From positions 1 to 64,000 of the forward strand of contig DAOTTJ010000172.1 of the NCBI GenBank assembly GCA_034437695.1: 64,000 nucleotides of DNA, given 5' to 3'. Source of the DNA: Paraktedonobacter sp034437695. Its GTDB lineage: Bacteria; Chloroflexota; Ktedonobacteria; Ktedonobacterales; Ktedonobacteraceae. Under the pieces are notes generated by a model. The model worked only from the letters and a program-made list of their open reading frames with translations. It was not told the DNA's origin and searched no databases. Below, piece by piece: positions 44,545 to 52,333 of the stretch. Position 1 is the first letter of the stretch. Each line of letters begins with the position of its first letter. The position numbers and the translations under genes are program-made.

Positions 44545-45648
44545 ATGAACAAACACGAACAACGGCAAGTGTATACCGCCTTGCCGCAGACGTTTCTTCT
44601 CACCGTTTTAAGTCTGAGCTGTCTCCTCTGGCTCAACGCCTGTAAAGACTACCAGCCACACCAGGTTGTCCACCCCCACACGCCCGTAGCCACGCTTGAC
44701 CCCCGACTGCTCAACGCGGGTCTGGCTGCAACCAGCACCTTTCAGATCTGGATCTCAACGCTTCACACGTATCACAGCGATACTAGCCAGTACCAGCAGG
44801 AGTATCACAGCGACCAGCAAGCCCTGACCAGCTCACACACCAATCTCGCCTATCAGAGCGCGTTACATACCCTCAATCAGCACATCGCCAGTATCAAGCT
44901 CCCCACACTCCAGGGCGAGGCCCGTCAGCTCAGCCTACAGCTCGCACAGAAGGTCAACGCCTGGGAACAGCAACACCCGTTTTACGACGCCTATAACCAT
45001 CAAACCTACCATCTAGGCTACGAATACGGTCCCGACGGAGCAGGCGGCCTACTCACAGACAAGATAGCTCAAGCAAAAACCCTGACCGACTATCAAAACG
45101 CTATCGCAACTGCCCAAACCACCCTGGCCAATTTACAGGCCTACGAGACTAATCAACACGATACGACTGCGTGGAATCGTCCACACCAGACCGACCTCCA
45201 GCTCTTGCTGCGCAATCGCGTTATCCAGACCAGAGCGATCGTCGTCTCGCTCAATGAACAAACCCTGCGCGTCTATGACCACAGCACATTGATCCGCTCC
45301 CTGTTGATCACCAGCGGTCGACCCGAACGCCCAAGCCTGCCCGGCCTCTGGACAATCACAGCCCGCCTGGCACCGACCCTCTTTAAATCGGTCGAAGCGC
45401 ACGGCTCACTCTACTGGTATCCCCCAACACCGATCAACTACGCCCTGCTCTATCACAGCGGCGGCTACTTTATCCACGATAGCTGGTGGCGCGTCGACTA
45501 CGGTCCACACACGCAATTCCCCCACCGCGACTCCAGCGGCGACTCCTTTTCGTTCGATGGCTCCCACGGGTGCATCAATCTCGCAACCACCAGCGCAGCC
45601 TGGCTCTACCACTCCACAACACTCAATACGCCCGTCCTGATCTATTAA
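44545..45648 (+). CDS. L,D-transpeptidase (YkuD) lipoprotein-like
   Basis: 367 residues; GGAGG nine bases before ATG. A hydrophobic signal segment ends in LNAC (Cys33), a possible though not ideal lipobox, so it may be a lipoprotein. Residues 50-235 are helical and of unknown family (a long stalk). The C-terminal YkuD domain (about 240-367) starts at RAIVVSLNEQTLRVYD and carries the catalytic motif: His in GGYFIHDSWW, then SHGCINL (Cys343). These enzymes make 3-3 cross-links in peptidoglycan or attach proteins outside the membrane. Divergent from the pyr operon. Confidence 0.92.
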   Translation: MNKHEQRQVYTALPQTFLLTVLSLSCLLWLNACKDYQPHQVVHPHTPVATLDPRLLNAGLAATSTFQIWISTLHTYHSDTSQYQQEYHSDQQALTSSHTNLAYQSALHTLNQHIASIKLPTLQGEARQLSLQLAQKVNAWEQQHPFYDAYNHQTYHLGYEYGPDGAGGLLTDKIAQAKTLTDYQNAIATAQTTLANLQAYETNQHDTTAWNRPHQTDLQLLLRNRVIQTRAIVVSLNEQTLRVYDHSTLIRSLLITSGRPERPSLPGLWTITARLAPTLFKSVEAHGSLYWYPPTPINYALLYHSGGYFIHDSWWRVDYGPHTQFPHRDSSGDSFSFDGSHGCINLATTSAAWLYHSTTLNTPVLIY

Positions 45649-45972
45649 AACCAGAAGGCAAAGCATCATCCATAGGCGGGATTGTTAAGGGCAGCAGCCC
45701 ATAACTGGGCTTGGGGTGTTTTACACGGGTAGGTTTTTTTCTGGATGCTTCGCTGGCGTGAAGCGCCTTCCTTCTTTGGGGGGGAGCGGTTCCGACCAAG
45801 AGTCTAGGGAAGGGCAAAAACCTACCCGTGAAAAGCTTGGGGTGTCCCCAACAACTTTTTCTTTTGTTTTGCCTCCGGCAAAACAAGCAAAACGGGAGTG
45901 TAGAGGGTGTCCCTCTGCTAAAGTCCAAGCGAATGAAGGGTATCCCCTCAGAACAGAAATGAACCCCCTTGC
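45649..45972. repeat. Composite intergenic repeat region, copy F
   Basis: 324 bases between convergent genes. The clearest part, 45839-45900, matches 13745-13806 closely: GGGGTGTCCCC, a T-rich run, and the GTTTTGCCTCCGGCAAAAC hairpin. Then (45894-45920) comes a diverged copy of the GCAGAGAG module in which both stem sides have changed together (AGAGGG with CCCTCT). GGGAAGGGCAAAA near 45811 is shared with 49893. The GTTTTGCC hairpin, between convergent stops, may serve as terminator. Confidence 0.65.
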
Positions 45973-46884
45973 TCACTTTGGCATCACCAGCACACTGAAC
46001 CCATTCCAGAAATTGCTAAACTGATCGCGTGTCATAATACTGCGATTGGCAGGAGACGAATCGACGACATAGACATAGTTCGCATCTCCACCTTTGACGA
46101 CCATAATGTGGCCAGCACTACCAACTATCACCGGGTTTCCCTTGTTCGCAGCCGCAATCAGACTATCAAGCGTACGCGGCGGCGCAACCGTCTGGAAGCC
46201 AAAATAAGCCGCAGCCCTCGCCATCCCAGATTCACCGCCCGTCAGACCATCGTAGGAGTCCCAAATACGCATATTAGACTCCACCTGGAGCACATCAGCC
46301 GCAATATAATGGCGACCATATGCGTTCATCACCTCTTCCAACGAGATACCCGAACAGGAAGAGTAGGACCAGACCTGGTACTGATAGTCGGTATAGTACT
46401 GCTTTCTTAGCGCCGAGTCCACACGCACAATCTGCGCACTGGCACTATAGGGCGCAGCTTGAAAAGCAGTTTGCAGATCAATTGTGGAAACTTGACTGGA
46501 AAAATTTAAACTCAAAGCCAGCGAATGGAAAACATCGCCCGCCGCACCCGTCTCAAGCAACAGACCAAGCACAACCATCGCCAACAAACCAAGCGAAACC
46601 ATCGTGCGTCTCCGATTATACCAACTATGGCTTAGATGAGCCGAAGGTACGACTATAGGTAACTTATTCGTCACCTCTACCTGATTCTCGATCCCCATCA
46701 CCGAGCCATCCAGCAGCTGCACTACTACCATCATCCGGCCGGTTGTCGTTTCCAATTCTTGCCTCGGCGTCTCTTTTAAAGCCTGCATATGACTTCGATG
46801 AGCCAACCAGGCACTCAAAAGAAAACCTCCAATGATCACAAGTACCATGATCAGTAAAAGGGCCGTGACTGTAGTAGACGGCAT
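45973..46884 (-). CDS. Membrane-anchored C39-like papain-fold peptidase
   Basis: 303 residues from ATG 46884 (GGAGG six bases upstream). Two membrane segments (about 6-27 and 94-112) flank a cytoplasmic loop. The C-terminal outer domain (about 135-303) is C39-like: Cys177 in SSCSGISLEEVMNAYG, His259 in GSAGHIMVVKGG, Asp275 in VYVVDSSP. Such domains occur in bacteriocin-processing transporters and in stand-alone cell-wall or peptide hydrolases. No ABC transporter part or precursor peptide gene is seen beside it. Convergent with the L,D-transpeptidase gene. Confidence 0.8.
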   Translation of the reverse strand: MPSTTVTALLLIMVLVIIGGFLLSAWLAHRSHMQALKETPRQELETTTGRMMVVVQLLDGSVMGIENQVEVTNKLPIVVPSAHLSHSWYNRRRTMVSLGLLAMVVLGLLLETGAAGDVFHSLALSLNFSSQVSTIDLQTAFQAAPYSASAQIVRVDSALRKQYYTDYQYQVWSYSSCSGISLEEVMNAYGRHYIAADVLQVESNMRIWDSYDGLTGGESGMARAAAYFGFQTVAPPRTLDSLIAAANKGNPVIVGSAGHIMVVKGGDANYVYVVDSSPANRSIMTRDQFSNFWNGFSVLVMPK

Positions 46885-47137
46885 ACATTACCTCCGTGCA
46901 AAATACGTAACTCTTGTTAGTATAGCCCGCTCACGCGCTGGTAACCGAGTTTCTCTACCCGCATCACCCTATTGTGCTATTCACCAACACAAATCTTAAC
47001 CCAAAACCCGAAAAAGGCGCTGGCGGTCAGCCCCCCCTCGCTAAGCATAGCCAGAAATTCCCATTCCAACCTGCCTCACGCGACCTCCCGTCTTCGCCTT
47101 CATTCAGATTAAACGCAAGAAATAGACTCTACCGGGG

Positions 47138-47171
47138 GTTTTTCTTCACAGTACGTTTTTCTTCACAGTAC
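47138..47171. repeat. 17-bp perfect tandem duplication
   Basis: GTTTTTCTTCACAGTAC occurs twice end to end (47138-47154, 47155-47171). Too few copies for an array; a recent duplication. Confidence 0.8.
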
Positions 47172-47288
47172 ATTATGGAAAAGACCATTTTCTGTCGCGT
47201 CAACTCCACCCCACGGGACTAAAGGATCGGGTTGCGAGTGTGGCCGCGACCACAATCCCAGGAGCACTACATAGCCCTGTGGGCTTGG

Positions 47289-47443
47289 CAAGGCTATGTA
47301 ATGCTTGACATGTGGCCCTCCTCCTGAACAACTGATCGGGTTGCGAGTGTGGAGGCGGCGGCCTCCACACTCGCAACCCGATCCCAAAACCCTGGGGCGG
47401 GGGGTCGCAAGCCTCTGGCTTGCGGAACATTCCACAGCCCTGT
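47289..47443. repeat. MITE-like element, copy G, with 23-bp palindrome
   Basis: Left end AGGCTATGTAATGCTT (47291-47306), right end a diverged GGAACATTCCACAGCCC. The interior has a perfect 23-bp stem with a 4-base loop (47334-47356 with 47361-47383; arms start GATCGGGTTGCGAG), then CAAAACCCTGGGG and AAGCCTCTGGCTTGC as in copy D1. Just before it, 47223-47277 is a partial copy carrying one such arm and GAGCACTACATAGCCC. Confidence 0.7.
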
Positions 47444-47461
47444 GGGCTTGAGATATTCATT

Positions 47462-47490
47462 TTGAATACCCACCACATATATGCTATACT
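47462..47490 (+). promoter_or_regulatory. Promoter of the PadR-family gene at 47526
   Basis: TTGAAT (47462-47467), 17-base spacer, TATACT (47485-47490). Predicted start near 47497, which excludes the in-frame ATG at 47481. Confidence 0.7.
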
Positions 47491-47525
47491 TTGATACTCA
47501 AGCTCGATGGCTAGAAAAGAGAACC

Positions 47526-48068
47526 ATGCACAAAGTTTTGTTGCTCCTGGGAATGTTGCTCAAAGGCCCGCTCTACGGCTATCAACTTCACCAGATCGTT
47601 AGAGCGCACGGCGAACTATACGCCGATCTCAAAAAGGCCAACCTGTACTACCTTCTAGAACGCCTGGCGCAGGACGGCTACCTGGAGACAGAGGTCGAGT
47701 CAGGCACACGCGGCATTCGCGGTGAGCGCGTCATCTACACGCTCACCCAGACTGGCCGCGAGCATTTTCATGCCCTGCTCCGCTCAACCCTGGTCGACTA
47801 CAAACCGGTCCACACAGGGATCGAAACGGCGGTGGTCTTTCTCGCCCATCTCCCACACGAGGAGGGCCTGGCACTCCTTGAGGAACGTCGCACAATCATG
47901 CAACAACGCCGCCAACAGGTCCTGATCGACTTTGGCGACCAGGAGAAAAATGGTCCACTAGTACGCATCGCTGGCGACCATCTGCTCAGCCTTATCGACA
48001 CCGAGATAGCCTGGATCGAACGCTCACTCGCTCTCCTGCGCACCACATGGGCCACTTCAGAACACTAA
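47526..48068 (+). CDS. PadR-family transcriptional regulator
   Basis: 180 residues from ATG 47526, within the transcript of the promoter above. Winged helix at the N-terminus (LLLLGMLLKGPLYGYQLHQI, ANLYYLLERLAQDGYLE, GERVIYTLTQTGREHF), then a long C-terminal helical part (about 95-180) for dimerisation, as in the Vir/AphA-like PadR subgroup. PadR repressors respond to phenolics or drugs in studied cases; the ligand here is unknown. It faces the PP2C/PadR pair tail to tail across a strong hairpin. Confidence 0.9.
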   Translation: MHKVLLLLGMLLKGPLYGYQLHQIVRAHGELYADLKKANLYYLLERLAQDGYLETEVESGTRGIRGERVIYTLTQTGREHFHALLRSTLVDYKPVHTGIETAVVFLAHLPHEEGLALLEERRTIMQQRRQQVLIDFGDQEKNGPLVRIAGDHLLSLIDTEIAWIERSLALLRTTWATSEH

Positions 48069-48169
48069 AGTTAGACCACCTTCACGCACCTCTCTCAGCC
48101 TGTACTGCCCTCTCTTGCTAACCATCCAAAAGAAAAACACTATTTTCTGTCACGTCGACCTCTATCTAT

Positions 48170-48213
48170 AAAGAGGTCAAAACAAGCCGCTAGCAGCTTG
48201 TTTTGACCTCTTT
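48170..48213. terminator. Bidirectional terminator between padR and PP2C genes
   Basis: Perfect 18-bp stem (48170-48187 with 48196-48213), 8-base loop, with A/T-rich ends on both sides, between convergent genes. Confidence 0.8.
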
Positions 48214-48263
48214 GCAAAATGGTCGATTGAGGAAAGATGCACTGGTCAGCTCATACGATGACG

Positions 48264-49298
48264 CTAGCTCTGCGTATCAACCCGAACCACAATCGCGGTA
48301 ATATTATCGGTTCCACCCGCCTGATTGGCGCAGGCAATCAGCCGGGCAACGCTCTGCTGAACTCCCGCGCCGAGGATGATGTTCAACATCTCTTCGTCTC
48401 TGATGAGGTTGTAGAGACCATCAGTGCAGAGTAGCAACAGATCTCCGTCCTCTACGCTTTCGCTAAACAGATCTACTTCCTCTACTGGCTGATAGCCGAG
48501 CGAACGATAAATCTTGTTGCGCTGCTCGTGCTGCCTGGCCTCTTCGGCGGTGATCTCGCCAGCGCGTACCATATCGGCCACCAACGAGTGATCGCGCGAT
48601 ACCTGGCGCATCTCTCCCTTGTGGATGACATACGCCCGACTATCCCCGACGTTGGCCACGACCAGCTCATGTCCCTGAAGGACCGCCACCACACAGGTGG
48701 TCGCCATACTCTTCTCAGTGTCTTCCTGTTTCAAAGCGACGTTCGCGATGTAAATGCGCCGATTGGCCTCTTCAACCGCCTGGCGCAGAGCCAGCCCACT
48801 CTCTCTCTCAGCAACCTGATAATATACTTCACGTATGGTTGTCACAGCCAGCTCGCTGGCCCGCTCTCCCTGGGTCTGACCACCCAGACCATCGGCAACG
48901 ACAAAGAGCATTCCTTTTTCGCGTTGAACCTGCGGATCGTCCGGCAAAACCGCCAGCAGTTGATCTTCGTTTAAACTCCGCACAATCCCTCTATCAGTCC
49001 CCTGAGCCATCTCTAAGTACAACAGTCCACTCAGGTCCTGCATCCCCCAGCGTACATCGCGCTGAACATGTACATGTTCTTTACACGAAGTGAAAAGCAG
49101 ATCAAAAAACGTCAACACAAAAAAACGTGCTACCCCCGCGTATCCCTCCTGTGCAAAGATCTCGTAGCAGGCATCGTGAAAGGTGTACGCCATCTCTTCA
49201 GCATAGGCACAGCGAAAATCAGCCGGGTAGACCCTCAAGGCAAGACGATACAGATGCTCGGCCAGCATGACCGGACGCGGCGCAACAATTGTACCCAT
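48264..49298 (-). CDS. PP2C-type protein phosphatase with permease-prefix-like N-terminus
   Basis: 344 residues; ATG 49298 directly follows the PadR stop, GGGAGG seven bases upstream. The N-terminal 85 residues (EHLYRLALRVYPADFRCAYAEEM) look like the 'permease prefix' helical segment usually found ahead of MacB/FtsX-type permeases in PadR-linked systems. The PP2C domain (about 95-340) keeps the metal motifs: VVADGLGGQTQGERAS, VANVGDSRAYV, LLCTDGLYN, GGTDNITAIVV. It probably reverses the Hanks-type kinases of this genome. The prefix suggests membrane or partner docking and is unusual for a phosphatase. Confidence 0.9.
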   Translation of the reverse strand: MGTIVAPRPVMLAEHLYRLALRVYPADFRCAYAEEMAYTFHDACYEIFAQEGYAGVARFFVLTFFDLLFTSCKEHVHVQRDVRWGMQDLSGLLYLEMAQGTDRGIVRSLNEDQLLAVLPDDPQVQREKGMLFVVADGLGGQTQGERASELAVTTIREVYYQVAERESGLALRQAVEEANRRIYIANVALKQEDTEKSMATTCVVAVLQGHELVVANVGDSRAYVIHKGEMRQVSRDHSLVADMVRAGEITAEEARQHEQRNKIYRSLGYQPVEEVDLFSESVEDGDLLLLCTDGLYNLIRDEEMLNIILGAGVQQSVARLIACANQAGGTDNITAIVVRVDTQS

Positions 49299-49670
49299 TT
49301 AAAAACCTCCCTGGACATCGGCCAGCAACTGCCTGGCATGAGCCACACGTAAAAGTTGATTCAGACGCGCCGCCTCCGCTCGGGCAACGCTCCGACCAGC
49401 TTCGGTCAACCGATAGTAACGCCTCCGCTCATCGTCCAACGCCGGGTTTGGCCGCGTCTCCGCTACAGCAATCAAACCACCCTCAAGCAAGCGCCCAATC
49501 GAACTGTACAACGTCCCTGGCCCCAAACGCATCTTGCCATCAGTCAACTGACCCACCTCTTTCATAATGCCGTATCCGTGCTTCTCCCCACCAGCCAGCG
49601 CCAGCAGGATGTGAAAGATAGCAGGCGTCAACGGCAAAAACTCTTCCGTCTCCTTCACCTTTTCATTCAT
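49299..49670 (-). CDS. PadR-family transcriptional regulator, coupled to PP2C
   Basis: 123 residues from ATG 49670 (GGAGA six bases upstream). Winged helix: LTPAIFHILLALAGGEKHGYGIMKE, GPGTLYSSIGRLLEGGLI, RRYYRLTEAGRSV, then a short dimer helix. Typical of the small PadR subgroup. Its stop codon touches the PP2C start, so translation is coupled. Upstream lie a promoter and an inverted repeat that overlaps the -10 box, consistent with self-repression. Confidence 0.92.
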   Translation of the reverse strand: MNEKVKETEEFLPLTPAIFHILLALAGGEKHGYGIMKEVGQLTDGKMRLGPGTLYSSIGRLLEGGLIAVAETRPNPALDDERRRYYRLTEAGRSVARAEAARLNQLLRVAHARQLLADVQGGF

Positions 49671-49698
49671 GGGTTTTCTCCAATAGCTCTCTAGTCGA

Positions 49699-49732
49699 TA
49701 TATCATACTGTGTTATATCCAATGATGATATA
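49699..49732. promoter_or_regulatory. Candidate PadR operator
   Basis: Inverted repeat TATATCAT (49699-49706) and ATGATATA (49725-49732), 18 bases apart, overlapping the -10 box and start of the promoter below. Confidence 0.5.
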
Positions 49733-49759
49733 GTACCCTATACAAGCCAGTGTTGTCAA
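49730..49759 (-). promoter_or_regulatory. Promoter of the PadR-PP2C operon
   Basis: Minus strand TTGACA (49759-49754), 18-base spacer, TACTAT (49735-49730). The start would fall near 49723, about 50 bases before ATG 49670. Confidence 0.65.
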
Positions 49760-49909
49760 GGACAGAAACGCTCAGTTTCGCTGAACGCTTCGCCAGAGCG
49801 AAGCCCAGACCTCACCACCCAGAAAGGCGCTTGTCAAGCGCCTTTCTGCACTTTCTTTTCTTTGGGGGTGGGCAAGCTTGCCCGACAATTAGGGAAGGGC
49901 AAAATAGAC

Positions 49910-49953
49910 GTGCAGAGAGATGCTCTCTGCTACCTTCATGCCTATAGGTGGGG
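49910..49953. repeat. Conserved hairpin module, copy H
   Basis: GTGCAGAGAGATGCTCTCTG, then CTACCTTCATG and TAGGTGGGG. Nearly identical to 5540-5584 and 13803-13847. Preceded (49893-49904) by GGGAAGGGCAAAA as at 45811. A separate hairpin GAAAGGCGCTT/AAGCGCCTTTC lies at 49823-49847. GAGAAAGCCCT at 49980-49990 resembles the end of element B. Confidence 0.7.
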
Positions 49954-50009
49954 CGAAAGCCGCAGGCTTGAGCAGAATGAGAAAGCCCTCTATAAAACTG
50001 CCTGCCTGG

Positions 50010-50039
50010 TTGCCCTCAGCCAGTCTTATGGCGTACAAT
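50010..50039 (+). promoter_or_regulatory. Possible promoter of the FabG-type gene
   Basis: TTGCCC (50010-50015), 18-base spacer, TACAAT (50034-50039), about 160 bases before ATG 50202. Confidence 0.45.
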
Positions 50040-50201
50040 AAACGCGACTCACATAGGGCGGGACCGTGGGTAGCGCATGAGAGATTATATCTACAACCCA
50101 TACATGAGGCTGGTCACTTTTCGCTCACAATAGCAGAGTTTTTAGAAAGCTTAGCTGATGAGCAGCGGGAAAAGACAAAACCTGAAGGAGTTTTTTTGCA
50201 C

Positions 50202-50966
50202 ATGCTAGAACAGTCTATATCTCTGGCCGGGAAAGTGGCTCTGGTTACGGGTAGTAGCCAGGGAATCGGGCGAGCAACCGCAGAGCGTCTGGCCAAAGCC
50301 GGCGCTGATATTGCAATCAACTATCGCAGCAATGTCGGAGCCGCAGAAGAGGCCAAAGCCACCATCGAAGCCCTGGGCAGACGTTGCATAGCCGTCCAGG
50401 CCGATGTCAGCCAGGAGGAAGAGGTCGCACGCCTCTTCTCCCAGATCACTACTCAGCTCGGACCAGTCAGCATTCTTGTCAATAATGCGGGTACAACCCG
50501 CGACAAACTTATTCTGCAAATGTCCCTCAACGACTTTGAATATATCCTCCGCACCAATCTACACTCGGCCTTCCTCTGCACGAAAGCAGCACTACGCAGC
50601 ATGATGAGAGCACGCTGGGGACGCATCGTCAATGTCTCCTCGGTCGCCGGTCTGCTCGGCAACGCCGGTCAGGCCAACTATAGCGCCTCTAAATCAGGCC
50701 TGCTCACTCTGACCCTCAGCACCGCTCGCGAGATGGCCAGTCGGAATATTACCGCCAACGCGGTCGCTCCTGGTTTTATCCCGACCGAATTAACTTCGAA
50801 CCTGACCGAGCAACAAAAAAAAGCTATGCTCGATATCACACCCCTTGCTCGTTTTGGCACCCCCGAAGAGGTTGCTGCAACTATCGCTTTCCTCTGCTCA
50901 CTCGAGGCAGGCTATATCACCGGTCAGACGATTCGCATCGACGGTGGCATGGCTATGCATATTTAA
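50202..50966 (+). CDS. fabG: 3-oxoacyl-ACP reductase FabG-type short-chain dehydrogenase
   Basis: 254 residues from ATG 50202 (GAAGGAG 11 bases upstream). SDR fold: NADP motif TGSSQGIG (16-23), NNAG (94-97), catalytic Ser147, Tyr160 and Lys164 in the FabG-like context SSVAGLLGNAGQANYSASKSG, and the C-terminal GYITGQTIRIDGGMAM. It reduces 3-oxoacyl-ACP with NADPH in fatty acid synthesis, or acts on a related substrate. Not inside a fab cluster here, so a polyketide or other reductase role is possible. The methyltransferase that follows starts 197 bases later. Confidence 0.9.
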   Translation: MLEQSISLAGKVALVTGSSQGIGRATAERLAKAGADIAINYRSNVGAAEEAKATIEALGRRCIAVQADVSQEEEVARLFSQITTQLGPVSILVNNAGTTRDKLILQMSLNDFEYILRTNLHSAFLCTKAALRSMMRARWGRIVNVSSVAGLLGNAGQANYSASKSGLLTLTLSTAREMASRNITANAVAPGFIPTELTSNLTEQQKKAMLDITPLARFGTPEEVAATIAFLCSLEAGYITGQTIRIDGGMAMHI

Positions 50967-51163
50967 GGAGATGGTCCCATATTCCCTATCTCACTTCTAT
51001 CCCACACAGACCTTCGCTCACAGGCACGGATGAGAAATGGGCTTATTCGTGTCTATCCTTTTGCAGAAGGATGAAACAAAATCTAGCAAATCTTTCTCTA
51101 AAAAGAAAAGCAACAGCAAATAACGCCGACCAGCTTATCAATTCATAGGAGGAGAGGGCATTC

Positions 51164-52018
51164 ATGCTCATTGAAACTGAGGAAACTAATCAATTTACGT
51201 TTGAGCCTTTTGCAGCACATGCATTCTATACAAAGGTCAATCGCTCGCTCGTACACCAGGCACTTGCCTCACTGCAAACCCGTTCCACCAACCACCCGTT
51301 GACGATTGTAGATATGGCCTGTGGCACCGGAGCCGTGACACGCCTGATCGCCGAAGAATTACGCGAGCTACGCTGCGAGGCACGCATCATCGGCGTCGAT
51401 CCTTCCGCCGAAGCCCTGCGCCTGGCCCAAAAGGGGATGACCGAGATCAATGCCTCAGCCGAGTTTTTTCAAGGCGACACCGACGACCTCCCTCGCCTCG
51501 TCCATGATGTCGATGCAGCTTTTTTCTGTAATGCCATCCACTTGGTAGCAGATAAACGCTCTGCCTTCCAACTGATGGCCAGTATCCTGGCACCTCAAGG
51601 CATCTTTGCTTGCAATAGCGCATTCTATAACGGTGCTTATGTCGAAGGCACCGAACGCTTCTATCGCCTCTGGACACGCCGAGCCATCGGCTGGCTGCGC
51701 AAAGAACACCCCGAAGCTCACGTCTCACGCGAAGCCAAAACAACCGCTATGCAATGGATCAACGCCTCCGACTATATCCGCCTCCTGAAAGAAGGCGGCT
51801 TTCAGCACGTCGACGCCATTCAGGAAGAAGTGATGATGACCGTCGAATCCTATCACGACATCGGTCAGTATTGGCTGTTTATCGAAGGCGCTCTGCCTGG
51901 TATCCCCCTGTCCCTCGGCGCTGCCGCCCTCGGCACAACGGTCTACCAGGTCGGCGAAGAGCTTCAACTCACCGATATACCACGCAACTGGCTACAAATT
52001 ATCTCATATAAAGAGTAA
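51164..52018 (+). CDS. Class I SAM-dependent methyltransferase
   Basis: 284 residues; AGGAGG 11 bases before ATG. Motif I is VDMACGTGAVTRLIAEE (about 50-66), motif II GVDPSAEALRLAQ, then FFQGDTDDLPRLVHDVDAAFFCNAIHLV, all typical of Methyltransf_25/31. The C-terminal half (about 160-284) is a helical cap with no clear match. Not closely related to the pair at 5717 and 56102. Substrate unknown, small molecule likely. Confidence 0.85.
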   Translation: MLIETEETNQFTFEPFAAHAFYTKVNRSLVHQALASLQTRSTNHPLTIVDMACGTGAVTRLIAEELRELRCEARIIGVDPSAEALRLAQKGMTEINASAEFFQGDTDDLPRLVHDVDAAFFCNAIHLVADKRSAFQLMASILAPQGIFACNSAFYNGAYVEGTERFYRLWTRRAIGWLRKEHPEAHVSREAKTTAMQWINASDYIRLLKEGGFQHVDAIQEEVMMTVESYHDIGQYWLFIEGALPGIPLSLGAAALGTTVYQVGEELQLTDIPRNWLQIISYKE

Positions 52019-52079
52019 AAGATACGATCTCAAGTTTCCAACGCGAGTTTTTATCAATGGATCATCTACGCCGCAACTC

Positions 52080-52108
52080 TTGCATGTCTGAAGAAGCTGT
52101 GCTACACT
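52080..52108 (+). promoter_or_regulatory. Promoter upstream of the GAF regulator
   Basis: TTGCAT (52080-52085), 17-base spacer, extended -10 TGC-TACACT (TACACT 52103-52108). About 225 bases of leader before ATG 52334. Confidence 0.55.
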
Positions 52109-52194
52109 ACGCTGTGCTTCTAAACAGAGAAAAATCTGAGTGTCTCGACAGATTGTTGCTGTACGTCCTTTCTTTCATAAACTCTTGAGCAAGG

Positions 52195-52222
52195 GACAGG
52201 TGGGCAAACCCGCCCACCTGTC
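52195..52222. repeat. 11-bp hairpin in the GAF gene leader
   Basis: GACAGGTGGGC pairs with GCCCACCTGTC round AAACCC, followed by CAGGGCGCGTAGGGTTGGGATGTCCCC, which recalls the GGTGTCCCC block of the dispersed repeats. It lies between the promoter and the gene. The 315-base gap holds nothing else I can name. Confidence 0.45.
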
Positions 52223-52333
52223 AGGGCGCGTAGGGTTGGGATGTCCCCATTCTACCTTTTGATCTGTTCACAACGCATGAGCATATGTAGGGGATAACCC
52301 GGAGAAAGGTACTTTCTTTTCATAGAGGTTTGG

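Larger units (their letters stand above)
46885..47525. other. Long intergenic region with repeats
   Basis: 641 bases without a gene. A minus-strand TATACT at 46919-46924 may be the -10 of the peptidase gene. The rest holds a 17-bp tandem duplication (47138-47171), a right half of a MITE-like element (about 47223-47277), the full element G (47289-47443) and the PadR promoter. Confidence 0.5.

Noticed and set aside
49920..50201. 94-residue extension of the FabG-type protein
   Set aside because: It begins inside a repeat module and reads unlike any SDR N-terminus; the site at 50184-50190 fits ATG 50202.
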